The translations under genes and the position numbers were made by a program. A DNA stretch of 44,742 nt from Candidatus Microgenomates bacterium. Its GTDB lineage: Bacteria > Patescibacteriota > Microgenomatia > UBA8517. The notes beneath the pieces are model-generated. The model searched no databases and was not told the origin of the DNA. It saw only the letters and a list, made by a program, of their open reading frames with translations. The DNA is taken from contig JADHUT010000006.1 of assembly GCA_016784385.1 (NCBI GenBank), positions 1 through 44,742 on the forward strand, read 5' to 3'. Positions within the stretch are counted from its first letter, which is position 1. Every line of letters starts with the position of its first letter. Shown here in pieces: positions 32,975 to 39,834 of the stretch.

Positions 32975-34566
32975 CAATATTTGGTATAATATACTTGTTT
33001 AGCAAGGGCGCATAGCTCAGTGGTAGTAGCGCTGATCTTATAAGTCAGAGGTCCATGGTTCGATCCCATGTGCGCCCACCCAGAAAGAGTTGATGAGGTG
33101 GCGCAAGCCGCGAATGGCCACGCGGCGAGCGCCGAGAAGCCTGTTTTATACACACACGAAAGCTGCCGATTATTTAAAGAGTAGTCCGAGCCGACTTTTT
33201 TCCCGATTGAACAAAGTTCATCGGGATTATTTTTTGCGCGCGCGATTTTGGCCGTCGAAACGGCCACCTCTATGAATTCTCTCATTAGTCCGAGCCACTC
33301 ATTTCCGTTTTTAGAAACACTATTCATTTCCGCTTTTAATTTTATTTTCATTTCGACAAGTTTGTTCTTTTTGTCTTGGTAAACCTGAGGCTCAATTATT
33401 TGGTCAAGAAAGCCTTCAAGTAACCGATCAAGTTTTTGATCAGTTTCTGTAATCTGAGAAGAAATTTTAGAAATAGTAGTCTCACTATTTTCTTTTTGCT
33501 CTGTTTCTTCTTGGTCTAGTTTTTTCAACCAAGGTTTAACCCATGAAGTGGGTAAACTAGCTTTAGCAACAATTGTCCTCAATTGTTGTTCTAAAATTTC
33601 TTCTCTTAAATAGCCTTGACTACAATTTCCTTTCTTTTTAGTACAGCGGTAGTAAATATAGTTAACATCACCACGGGTGGTAGGGAAGCACTTGTGTTTG
33701 ACTTCTGCAGTTATTGAACAGCCACATTCGGCGCATTTGGCAAGACCAAGAAAAACAAAATTATGATTTCTAGGCTTCGGATGTTCTCTTGCCTCAAGTA
33801 TTTTTTGAACTTTATTGAAAACTTCAGGATCAATAAATAGTTTGTGGCTTCCTTCAAAAGTTTCACCGCCGAAGTTTATGATTCCAATGTAAAACTTATT
33901 ACTCAAAATCCTTTTAACTGTATCTAAATGCAACATTTTTCCATTGTATCTAGTGATTCCAAACTTTTGGAAAAATTTTGCAATATCAGCAAAAGAGTTT
34001 TCGCCATTGGCGAAAATCTCAAATGCTTTTCTGACGATTTTAGATTTTACAGGGTCAACTTCTATCGTCCTCAATCTTGGTTCATTTAGATAGCCATACG
34101 TAGCCTTGTTTGGCAGAACTCCCTTCCTTAGTTTTTGCCTGTTTCCTCTCTTTACATTTTCAGAAAGATTATCTACATAATATTTGCTCTGGGAAAATGC
34201 GATTGAAAGCATGAATTTGCCTTGCGGGGTGTTTTCAAACCAAAATGTGGGAAACTTTAGATCAATTATTTTCCCAGTATCTAGTAAATAGATAATCTTT
34301 CCTCCATCTATGGAGTTTCTTGCAAGCCTGTCTGCGTGCCAAGCCAAAATTCCATTTGTTTCACCTTTTTCAATTTTTTCTATTACTTGGTTAAAAACAC
34401 TTCTTCCTGGAATTTTGGCTGTTCTAGCCTCTACCAGAAATTCAGTAACATGCAATTTTTCTCTTACTGCAAATTCTTTTAACTCGGCAATTTGTGATTC
34501 GATGGACAAAACTTGTTTCTCTTTCTCATCTGTTGATTTTCGGCAGTAGGCAATGTATTTAATCAT
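32710..34566 (-). CDS. Large serine recombinase running through the attachment site without its own stop
   Basis: The N-terminal resolvase domain has the catalytic Ser in YCRKSTDEKEKQVLSIESQ and the arginines of WHADRLARN. A recombinase domain follows, then a zinc ribbon (CAECGCS...YYRCTKKKGNCSQ) and a coiled-coil region (about residues 370-430). Recognisable recombinase ends near KKVGSDYSLNNRQLSC (about 33180). The frame then continues through the 93-bp repeat, the antisense of tRNA-Ile and the antisense of the dehydrogenase gene, stopping at 32710. The natural stop seems lost through integration. ATG 34566 is chosen for the family-like start; a weak AGAAAG precedes it. Confidence 0.85.
   Translation of the reverse strand: MIKYIAYCRKSTDEKEKQVLSIESQIAELKEFAVREKLHVTEFLVEARTAKIPGRSVFNQVIEKIEKGETNGILAWHADRLARNSIDGGKIIYLLDTGKIIDLKFPTFWFENTPQGKFMLSIAFSQSKYYVDNLSENVKRGNRQKLRKGVLPNKATYGYLNEPRLRTIEVDPVKSKIVRKAFEIFANGENSFADIAKFFQKFGITRYNGKMLHLDTVKRILSNKFYIGIINFGGETFEGSHKLFIDPEVFNKVQKILEAREHPKPRNHNFVFLGLAKCAECGCSITAEVKHKCFPTTRGDVNYIYYRCTKKKGNCSQGYLREEILEQQLRTIVAKASLPTSWVKPWLKKLDQEETEQKENSETTISKISSQITETDQKLDRLLEGFLDQIIEPQVYQDKKNKLVEMKIKLKAEMNSVSKNGNEWLGLMREFIEVAVSTAKIARAKNNPDELCSIGKKVGSDYSLNNRQLSCVYKTGFSALAAWPFAACATSSTLSGWAHMGSNHGPLTYKISATTTELCALAKQVYYTKYCYFFFFEAPLPKALSIFSQSLVFRNLRFFFQIASSADMSIFCFFAKESIPNVSFGKHAPPKPKSPSHPGTFRKGPTLGSASTARLTLL
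33006..33078 (+). tRNA. tRNA-Ile(UAU)
   Basis: 73-nt cloverleaf: acceptor GGGCGCA/TGCGCCC, anticodon stem CTGAT/GTCAG, loop CTTATAA giving anticodon TAT, T arm CCATG-GTTCGAT-CCCATG region, discriminator A at 33078. The following bases are CCCA rather than CCA. TATAAT at 32985-32990 is the probable -10. Its last bases are the left edge of the recombinase element and of the 93-bp repeat. Confidence 0.9.
33076..33168. repeat. 93-bp inverted repeat A, left copy (attL-like)
   Basis: Perfect inverted match to 34614-34706. It begins at the last bases of tRNA-Ile (CCACCCAGAAAGAG...) and ends ...GAAAGCTGCCG. Inside is a GC-rich imperfect hairpin, GGCGC-aa-GCCGCG / CGCGGC-ga-GCGCC at 33100-33133, in sharp contrast to the AT-rich surroundings. 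A further 16-bp inverted pair, GTCCGAGCCGACTTTT, lies at 33184-33199 and 34785-34800. Confidence 0.9.
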
Positions 34567-34613
34567 GGTTTTTGTCTTTCTCAATTTTTGCATTTTCTTT
34601 TTTCTCTTTAATC

Positions 34614-34706
34614 CGGCAGCTTTCGTGTGTGTATAAAACAGGCTTCTCGGCGCTCGCCGCGTGGCCATTCGCGGCTTGCGCCACCTCATCAACTCTTTCT
34701 GGGTGG
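34614..34706. repeat. 93-bp inverted repeat A, internal copy
   Basis: Exact reverse complement of 33076-33168, lying just upstream of the recombinase start. It shares its end GTGG with repeat B (34703-34784). Together they read as an uncut attP site (A-GTGG-B) in inverted orientation inside the element. Confidence 0.9.
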
Positions 34707-34784
34707 ACTCTTTACGAACAAATTCGGACTGATTTCAAAAACGTATCGTCTTAGCTCCGACCCCGCTTCGCGTTGGCTCTCCGC
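34703..34784. repeat. Inverted repeat B, internal copy
   Basis: Near-perfect inverted match to 36034-36113, beginning GTGGACTCTTTACGAAC and covering about 80 bp with one substitution and two single-base gaps. It abuts repeat A at the GTGG. Confidence 0.88.
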
Positions 34785-34859
34785 AAAAGTCGGCTCGGAC
34801 ACCGCCGTTAGGCGAAAAAGAAAAATGTAAAAATTGTTAATGTTCCTGTCTAAATTTAA

Positions 34860-34948
34860 ATGGCGCATCCGGTGGAACCAACTAAGAATTGCTTCTTGTT
34901 GTCCGAATGCGCCATCAAAAAAAGCAATTCCTTTAAAAGTTGGTTCCA
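34860..34948. other. Interleaved inverted repeats that fold as an H-type pseudoknot
   Basis: Three perfect repeat pairs in 89 bp: a ATGGCGCAT (34860-34868) with 34907-34915; b TGGAACCAACT (34873-34883) with 34938-34948; c GAATTGCTT (34886-34894) with 34922-34930. Stem c is nested in stem b, and the loop of that hairpin contains the partner of a, which lies 5' of b. That order is an H-type pseudoknot. It lies between the att hub and the cargo gene, upstream of the cargo -10, so it is not part of a simple leader. Confidence 0.75.
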
Positions 34949-35023
34949 ATTATTAATTTACGCTGTTTTATAAATATTTCAACTATGTTTTATTGAATCA
35001 ATCTTAGGCTATAATGTGTTTAC

Positions 35024-35980
35024 ATGGATAAATTTATTGACGAATCACGTAAGATTCAAGAAAGGTTTCCCAAAGAAGATCGTATAGAAGTTGGTAGTGA
35101 TGGTTGGCTTTCGCCGAAGGGAAATTACTACAAAGTCAAGCCAGACGAACACGATGAATCCGCCACTTATTTAACTTCTAACTCTGATGAAGTCAAAACA
35201 CTGGTCAAACAAACACTGGAGACATGGGATTACTACAGGTATCAAGATTTGAATGCCCGAGAAAAACTAGCAAAATTAGGATTTATTTTAATTCGTGGGC
35301 AAATTCTACGGTCTGAAGATGCAACAAATTTTACACCTGAGCAACTACAAAAGATTACAGAAGCAGGAATAAGAGTGATAAGTGCATTTGATGGAGCAGT
35401 TGACTATCCAACAAAAACAATATTGCAAAAAGTTACCTCAATCGCCGAAGGCATAGAAAAAGCTGATGATGTGGCAGATCTCCAAGCCCATCTCAACGAT
35501 TTAGAATTGGGCAAAGTGGGTCGTGCTTACGATGATCAATTTAGAGAAAAAACAATGAACGATATAAAAAGATTTGTAAGATCACCACTTAAAACAACAA
35601 TAAATGATAATCAGTTTTGGGATTCAAAAGGAAAAGAGCATGAGATTCTTTCGTCTGGTATTTTCGACTACTTATCACAAGGTTTTTTGGATGAGATGGA
35701 AATGGATTTAGGGAGATCTTTATATAAATTTAGGGTGATAGATTTTGGATCGTGTAAATTGTTAGTTCAAAGAGAGGAATATTACCATGATGGACTGTCG
35801 TGGGGTATGAGTGGAGATACTAATAATTATATTTCCATGTCTGTAGTTGATGAAAAATCAATTCGTCAAAAATTATCAAAACTTATAGGTGACAGGGGCA
35901 GCCTGTATAAAGATACTCCCAAGATAAAAACTGGATCTGGCGGTTATTTTTCTGAAGTTATTACAGACATTAGTACATAA
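35024..35980 (+). CDS. Unknown cargo protein of the recombinase element
   Basis: 318 residues, soluble, not recognised. The N-terminal GWLSPKGNYYKVKPDEHDES followed by a LGFILIRG line resembles a short module seen in phage and plasmid proteins of the type 'GWI.p.G.f...ygeH...A'. The rest is helical and acidic. TATAAT at 35010-35015 ends 8 nt before the ATG. It is the only full gene besides the recombinase between the element borders, so it should be the cargo. Confidence 0.7.
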   Translation: MDKFIDESRKIQERFPKEDRIEVGSDGWLSPKGNYYKVKPDEHDESATYLTSNSDEVKTLVKQTLETWDYYRYQDLNAREKLAKLGFILIRGQILRSEDATNFTPEQLQKITEAGIRVISAFDGAVDYPTKTILQKVTSIAEGIEKADDVADLQAHLNDLELGKVGRAYDDQFREKTMNDIKRFVRSPLKTTINDNQFWDSKGKEHEILSSGIFDYLSQGFLDEMEMDLGRSLYKFRVIDFGSCKLLVQREEYYHDGLSWGMSGDTNNYISMSVVDEKSIRQKLSKLIGDRGSLYKDTPKIKTGSGGYFSEVITDIST

Positions 35981-36033
35981 TTTTTTAGTTCGGCGAAGCC
36001 GAACAAATCGCGCGCGTTCTGGCAAAAAAATAA

Positions 36034-36113
36034 GCGGAGGCCACGCGAAGCGGGGCCGGAGCTAAGACGATACGTTTTTGAAATCAGTCCGAATTTGTTC
36101 GTAAAGAGTCCAC
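36034..36113. repeat. Inverted repeat B, right copy (attR-like)
   Basis: Reverse complement of 34703-34784 at about 80 bp. It ends GTAAAGAGTCCAC, after which sequence unlike the internal copy begins (TAAAGTAAGACC). The junction at CCAC is the counterpart of the tRNA-CCAC junction on the left. Confidence 0.88.
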
Positions 36114-36123
36114 TAAAGTAAGA

Positions 36124-36143
36124 CCTGCCTGCCGGCAGGCAGG
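36124..36143. repeat. REP-like GC palindrome
   Basis: CCTGCCTGCCGGCAGGCAGG, a perfect 20-bp palindrome, between the element border and the tRNA-like remnant. It is the same family as 14883-14900. Confidence 0.8.
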
Positions 36144-36170
36144 GGTCCCTGGTGAATAACCCTCGTATGA

Positions 36171-36195
36171 CGAGGTCGAATCCATGTGCGTCCAC
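36171..36195 (+). other. Remnant of a tRNA-Ile 3' end, possible right attachment copy
   Basis: ATGTGCGTCCAC at 36184-36195 matches the tRNA-Ile 3' end ATGTGCGCCCAC (33068-33079) at 11 of 12 bases, preceded by a shortened T-arm-like GAGGTCGAATCC. The anticodon half is absent, so it cannot be a working tRNA. It forms a direct repeat with the tRNA on the other side of the element. Confidence 0.6.
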
Positions 36196-36199
36196 ATAA

Positions 36200-36949
36200 A
36201 TGTTAAAAAAAATGTTAATTACAAAAAATACTTCACCGCAAGATTTGTCTGAATACATAAAAAACCTTCGTGAACAAAAGGGGAAAGAGGGTGAGGTTTT
36301 GGAAGTTATAAATTCAGCCCTTGGGTTTGGTCACGACTTTGTGGTAAATCTATTTTGGGAGGAAGCACTAACTTACCAACACGTGGTCATGAATGATTCT
36401 TCAAACAGAAAAGCTCTTTTAAAGATGCAAGAATCTATCCTGAAAGGTAAGTTTTATATTACAAAATACAAGCTGGTTCATTGGAATAGTCGTTTATACA
36501 GATTTCTCGGCAGGCATTCTGATTACAAGGGAGAATATAAAAAGTCGGTCAATTACTATAAAAAAGCACTAAAATTTTATAAATCAGACCCTGACATAAA
36601 ATTGGGTTTACCTAGAAACTTAGAGTTGGAAGCATTTTTGTCATTTTCACTTATCATGTCAGGAAGTTTTGACAAGGGTTGCAAGTTAGCAAAAACTACA
36701 TACAGTAAATTTTTTGAAACCAAAGAAGGTAAAAATTTAAAAAAGTTAGACAATCAAACGTGGGGGATATGGATGAGTGGAATAACCATACGGACAATTG
36801 GAGCATTTTTAGACAAAAAGTTGTTATTTAACAGAAAAGAATTTAGATCTTGGCTGAGTGAAACTGAAAAGTTTTTAAAACCAACCAGTCTTTTTTCATA
36901 CAGACTGGGTGAAATAGAAAATTTAAAATTGAAACTTTTTTCTGATTAG
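36200..36949 (+). CDS. TPR-like helical protein, unknown
   Basis: 249 residues, helical. A TPR-like pair is visible around KKSVNYYKKALKFYKSDPDI, and KLVHWNSRLYRFLGRHSDYK precedes it. No catalytic motif. It starts 4 nt after the tRNA-like remnant (ATG 36200, or 36212). It may be chromosomal sequence pushed away from the tRNA by the element. Confidence 0.6.
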   Translation: MLKKMLITKNTSPQDLSEYIKNLREQKGKEGEVLEVINSALGFGHDFVVNLFWEEALTYQHVVMNDSSNRKALLKMQESILKGKFYITKYKLVHWNSRLYRFLGRHSDYKGEYKKSVNYYKKALKFYKSDPDIKLGLPRNLELEAFLSFSLIMSGSFDKGCKLAKTTYSKFFETKEGKNLKKLDNQTWGIWMSGITIRTIGAFLDKKLLFNRKEFRSWLSETEKFLKPTSLFSYRLGEIENLKLKLFSD

Positions 36950-36957
36950 AAGAAAAA

Positions 36958-37197
36958 TTATAATCTTGCTAATTGTCCAATAACCTCTCTTGAATTACTT
37001 GATGTGTTAAATGGACAATCTATTTTATAACATATGGCAGATTTTCTATCGTAATTGATCAATATAGTGGGACTCCTCAGTGTCCCGTCTAATCCTCCAT
37101 CTTTGGTGGGAACACACAATGCCAGCAAAACACTTTGGTTATCGTGGGCAACAGCCAGTTTTCTGTTTGCACAATTTGTTATTTCTATTTCACTCAT
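36958..37197 (-). CDS. Small hypothetical protein
   Basis: 79 residues, soluble, with four cysteines spread along it. It follows the Xer-like gene by 3 nt on the same strand and is probably co-transcribed. Not recognised. Confidence 0.5.
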   Translation of the reverse strand: MSEIEITNCANRKLAVAHDNQSVLLALCVPTKDGGLDGTLRSPTILINYDRKSAICYKIDCPFNTSSNSREVIGQLARL

Positions 37198-37200
37198 TTT

Positions 37201-38064
37201 TTAGAGCTCGGTTAATGTTTGTTTTTTGCCTGATTCTTTTGTGTTTGCAAGCTCCAAGTAACGCTCTGTAGTGGATAGTCTTTTGTGTCCTGATACTTGT
37301 GAGAGAAGAACAAGATCAACTCCTGCTTTTATGTTTTCAACCATGAAAGTGGTTCTGATGTCATTAACTGAATATTTTGGTAGTTCTGCTCTTTGGATAT
37401 ACCTGTCTACGGCTGCTCGAATGTTTCTAACAGCTAATGGCTTTCCAGTTTTACTTATAAACACATATTCAGATTCTATTTTTGGTCTTGTTGGAACATA
37501 TTCTTTCAGTGCAGTTTGGGCAACAGAGTTCATAGGAATTGTTCTTTGTGGTTGTGTGGCATGACTTTGGACCGTCATTTGACCATCTTTAACATCTTTT
37601 AGTTTCAGGTTGGCAACTTCTGAAATACGAAGACCAGTTTGCAAGATGAGCTCAATTATTGCAGAAATCCTCGGATCTGAGCGAACTGCATCACGAAGAG
37701 CTCTGTATTCTAGGGGAGTTAAAAATTTAGGCAATGCAACCTCAATTTTAGGATGTGTTACTGCTTTTGAAAGATCAGTAGTCAATTTACCTTCAGATAC
37801 TAAAAATCTAAAAAATGACTTAACTGCATTGAGCTTACGTGAGACTGATTTTGGAGTGTATTTTTGTGCCAAAAGTGTATCTCTGAAAATATCTAAATCT
37901 TCAGTTTTAATTTTGTCTGCAGTGGCAATTTCTTTTTTTGTTAAAAATTCCACTAACTGATCCAGGTCAGACCTGTATGCAAGTATTGTTGCGGGGGATC
38001 TACCTTTATCTTCTAAATCCTTCAAGAAGGCTGGGACTAAGCTTTTTACTATATCTTGTGTCAT
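37201..38064 (-). CDS. Xer-like tyrosine recombinase with altered box II
   Basis: 287 residues with SAM-like N-terminal and phage-integrase catalytic domains. Arg of box I is in TGLRISEVANL, the late His in SGHKRLSTTERY and the nucleophile is that Tyr. Box II, normally HxLRHTF, reads NDIRTTF: the Arg remains, both flanking His positions are lost. It may be a diverged XerC/D or an accessory integrase. It lies 1 kb beyond the serine-recombinase element. Confidence 0.85.
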   Translation of the reverse strand: MTQDIVKSLVPAFLKDLEDKGRSPATILAYRSDLDQLVEFLTKKEIATADKIKTEDLDIFRDTLLAQKYTPKSVSRKLNAVKSFFRFLVSEGKLTTDLSKAVTHPKIEVALPKFLTPLEYRALRDAVRSDPRISAIIELILQTGLRISEVANLKLKDVKDGQMTVQSHATQPQRTIPMNSVAQTALKEYVPTRPKIESEYVFISKTGKPLAVRNIRAAVDRYIQRAELPKYSVNDIRTTFMVENIKAGVDLVLLSQVSGHKRLSTTERYLELANTKESGKKQTLTEL

Positions 38065-38088
38065 AATTAATTCTTTAGGTATTATACA

Positions 38089-38457
38089 GTGAAACAGAAA
38101 TTAGTCAACATTATGGGTTCAGTAGTTCCAATAGTATTTTTATTTGTTTTATCAGGCTCGTTTATTAAAAGCATAAAAAGAGACCATCAAGCCAAGCTGC
38201 TTATACAAAAAACAGAAAATAAGCTCCAAAAGGCAAAAAAAGAAAATGAAGAATTAGAAAGTACTCTTGAGTTCACACAAAGTGAACAATTTATAGAAGA
38301 ACAGCTCAGAAATAAACTGGGGCTCGCTAAAGAAGGGGAGATAGTACTAGTTTTACCTGACGATGAAACTTTAAAAAAATTAGCTCCAACCATACCAGAG
38401 GAACAAGAAGAAAAACCCCTGCCTAACTGGAAAAAGTGGATGAATTTGTTTTTGTAG
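38089..38457 (+). CDS. FtsB/DivIC-like septum protein
   Basis: 122 residues: one N-terminal helix (about 10-25), a coiled coil (about 33-65: KTENKLQKAKKENEELESTL) and QLRNKLGLAKEGEIVLVLPD, the typical FtsB/DivIC end. It links the divisome complex outside the membrane. The start is GTG 38089 or ATG 38113; the latter is about 28 nt past TATTAT (38080-38085). Divergent from the Xer-like gene. Confidence 0.85.
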   Translation: MKQKLVNIMGSVVPIVFLFVLSGSFIKSIKRDHQAKLLIQKTENKLQKAKKENEELESTLEFTQSEQFIEEQLRNKLGLAKEGEIVLVLPDDETLKKLAPTIPEEQEEKPLPNWKKWMNLFL

Positions 38458-38465
38458 TTTTTTTG

Positions 38466-38539
38466 TGCCAGCGACTGGAATCGAACCAGTGACCTATCGC
38501 TTATGAAACGATCGCTACTAACCACTGAGCTACGCTGGC
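38466..38539 (-). tRNA. tRNA-Met(CAU), uninterrupted
   Basis: 74-nt cloverleaf: acceptor GCCAGCG/CGCTGGC, anticodon stem ATCGT/GCGAT, loop TTCATAA (anticodon CAT), T arm CACTGG-TTCGATT-CCAGTG, discriminator A at 38466. No CCA is encoded. It has no initiator marks (no 1-72 mismatch, no three G-C pairs in the anticodon stem), so it is probably elongator Met. Confidence 0.88.
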
Positions 38540-38579
38540 GTAATCGTGTTGTGTCAAATCTGACATATGACCAATTGAT

Positions 38580-39263
38580 CTATTGTTGTCTAGATAATGA
38601 TAAACCTTTAATCAGCCCTAGCATTTTATAATAAAGATCGCCAGGTTTCAAAATTACAACATCTAGTGTACCAAAATGATTGTCGTGATTTTCATATATT
38701 TTAGCATTTACAACTCTTTTGAAGCTAGTTTTGCGAAAATTTGACATCGGTACTCCGGTAATATCTGACCAGTATTTTCTGACGATAGTTTCTCTTTTTT
38801 CATGACTTTGGTTTATTCCAACTCTTAATGATAATCTTTTGGGACCAAGATTGAAAAATTTTGAGTACCAAGAGATCATAAATTTGATCATTTCTGGGTC
38901 GGAGTTACAAATTCCTAACTTACGAGTTTTTTTGGAACCCTCTTCCCAATAAAGTGCAATTCCTGCAGAGAAAAATTCTTGATCTGTGATATTTTTGAAT
39001 TTTTTTATCCCCTTCTTTTCCATTTCTCGTATGGTGTTTAATCTTTTATTTTTTTGTGCTAAAGACCCTCTGAGTCTACCGAGCTCTGCACCTTTAATTC
39101 TCCGTTGTTTTAAGGATTCCATGTGTTCCACAGTAAGGATGATGTCTCTGACCCAAAGACTTACAGAGCTTTTACTTACGCCCAATTTTTTAGTGATTAC
39201 TCTCACACTTTCACCATTGGACCTCATTTTTCTAGCCTCAATACGTTTTTGTGATTTTGCCAT
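38580..39263 (-). CDS. HTH protein with LAGLIDADG-like C-terminal pattern
   Basis: 227 residues. An N-terminal helix-turn-helix (MRSNGESVRVITKKLGVSKS followed by SVSLWVRD) is followed by FFSAGIALYWEEGSKKTRKL, GICNSDPEMIKFMISWYSKF and SLRVGINQSH. This order is common in small CPR proteins and resembles the LAGLIDADG homing-endonuclease fold, but the acidic catalytic residues cannot be assigned with confidence. It stands between tRNA-Met and the intron-bearing tRNA. Confidence 0.6.
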   Translation of the reverse strand: MAKSQKRIEARKMRSNGESVRVITKKLGVSKSSVSLWVRDIILTVEHMESLKQRRIKGAELGRLRGSLAQKNKRLNTIREMEKKGIKKFKNITDQEFFSAGIALYWEEGSKKTRKLGICNSDPEMIKFMISWYSKFFNLGPKRLSLRVGINQSHEKRETIVRKYWSDITGVPMSNFRKTSFKRVVNAKIYENHDNHFGTLDVVILKPGDLYYKMLGLIKGLSLSRQQ

Positions 39264-39312
39264 ACCTACAGTAAATATTACGTACTTCTATAATACTATG
39301 GTTCGAATTATG

Positions 39313-39341
39313 TTGTCAATATTTGTTCTATCGTGTACAAT
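39313..39341 (+). promoter_or_regulatory. Promoter of the intron-bearing CAU tRNA
   Basis: TTGTCA (39313-39318), 17 nt, TACAAT (39336-39341). The mature tRNA begins 22 nt further at 39364. Confidence 0.7.
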
Positions 39342-39363
39342 ACCATTGTTCTTTAAACATACA

Positions 39364-39626
39364 TGCGGGGTAGTGTACGGCTGCACGTGAGGCTCAAAAT
39401 GGGCCGCTTTATTAGTAATTTTTAAGCAGAATTTGGCTATATCAGGGAAATCCTTTTTTTAAAGGGCTATCCTGAGGGAAGTCTCCATAAAGGATGGATG
39501 ACCCCGCAGAGACTACACGCCGAACCCCTGATTATTTCAGGGTGATGATATAGTCCGACACTCCAAGTAATTGGAGATTACAGTTTGCATAATCTCACAG
39601 ACTGGGTTCAACTCCCAGCCCCGCAA
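39364..39626 (+). tRNA. tRNA with anticodon CAU (Met or lysidine-Ile), interrupted by a group I intron
   Basis: Exons 39364-39394 and 39588-39626. Joined: acceptor TGCGGGG/CCCCGCA, D arm GTGT-ACGGCT-GCAC, anticodon stem TGAGG/TCTCA with loop CTCATAA (anticodon CAT), short variable loop CAGA, T arm CTGGG-TTCAACT-CCCAG, discriminator A, then CAG not CCA. U1-A72 and T11-A24 argue against a classical initiator. Given that tRNA-Met(CAU) is at 38466-38539 and tRNA-Ile(UAU) at 33006, the role of this copy is uncertain. The intron lies between positions 33 and 34. Confidence 0.88.
39395..39587 (+). ncRNA. Group I self-splicing intron in the CAU tRNA
   Basis: 193 nt, following U 39394 and ending in G 39587. 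Exon end GGCU pairs with a guide GGCC in ATGGGCCGC near 39401-39406, with U-G at the splice site. Core block CAGGGAAATCCTTTTTTT...AAGGGCTATCCTGAG and the P7-like AGAGACTA...TATAGTCC match the intron at 40-237. No reading frame inside. Confidence 0.88.
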
Positions 39627-39833
39627 CAGATTCGACTTCGCAAAGCGAAGGAGAACCTTTCCTGAAGGAATATTTGCGAAGCAAAATATGGCTCGAAAGA
39701 CGTTTTTTTTCCGCTTTGCTCCGCTCACTGCAAGCTATTGCGAAAAAGTGTCCTCAGCCTTCCGAAGACATAAGAACAAATTATCCCCAAGAACTGATTT
39801 CTTATTTCTTCCAACCCTTGCAACAAAAAAATA
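39627..39833 (+). other. Non-coding stretch with short inverted repeats
   Basis: Between the intron-bearing tRNA and the terminator I see no convincing gene. It holds short GC-containing hairpins such as TTCGCAAAGCGAA (39655 region: TTCGC/GCGAA) and TTTGCGAAGCAAA. No translated frame shows a family. Confidence 0.5.
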
Positions 39834-39834
39834 A

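Noticed and set aside
33090-33275. Frame on the + strand across repeat A
   Set aside because: It translates the 93-bp inverted repeat and the antisense of the recombinase end; the same peptide appears from the other repeat copy.
34567-34692. N-terminal extension of the serine recombinase
   Set aside because: It comes from translating repeat A and low-complexity Lys-rich sequence; the family start is at 34566.
35944-36258. Minus-strand frame containing LPAGRS
   Set aside because: This peptide is the translation of the CAGGCAGG palindrome and repeat B, not a gene.
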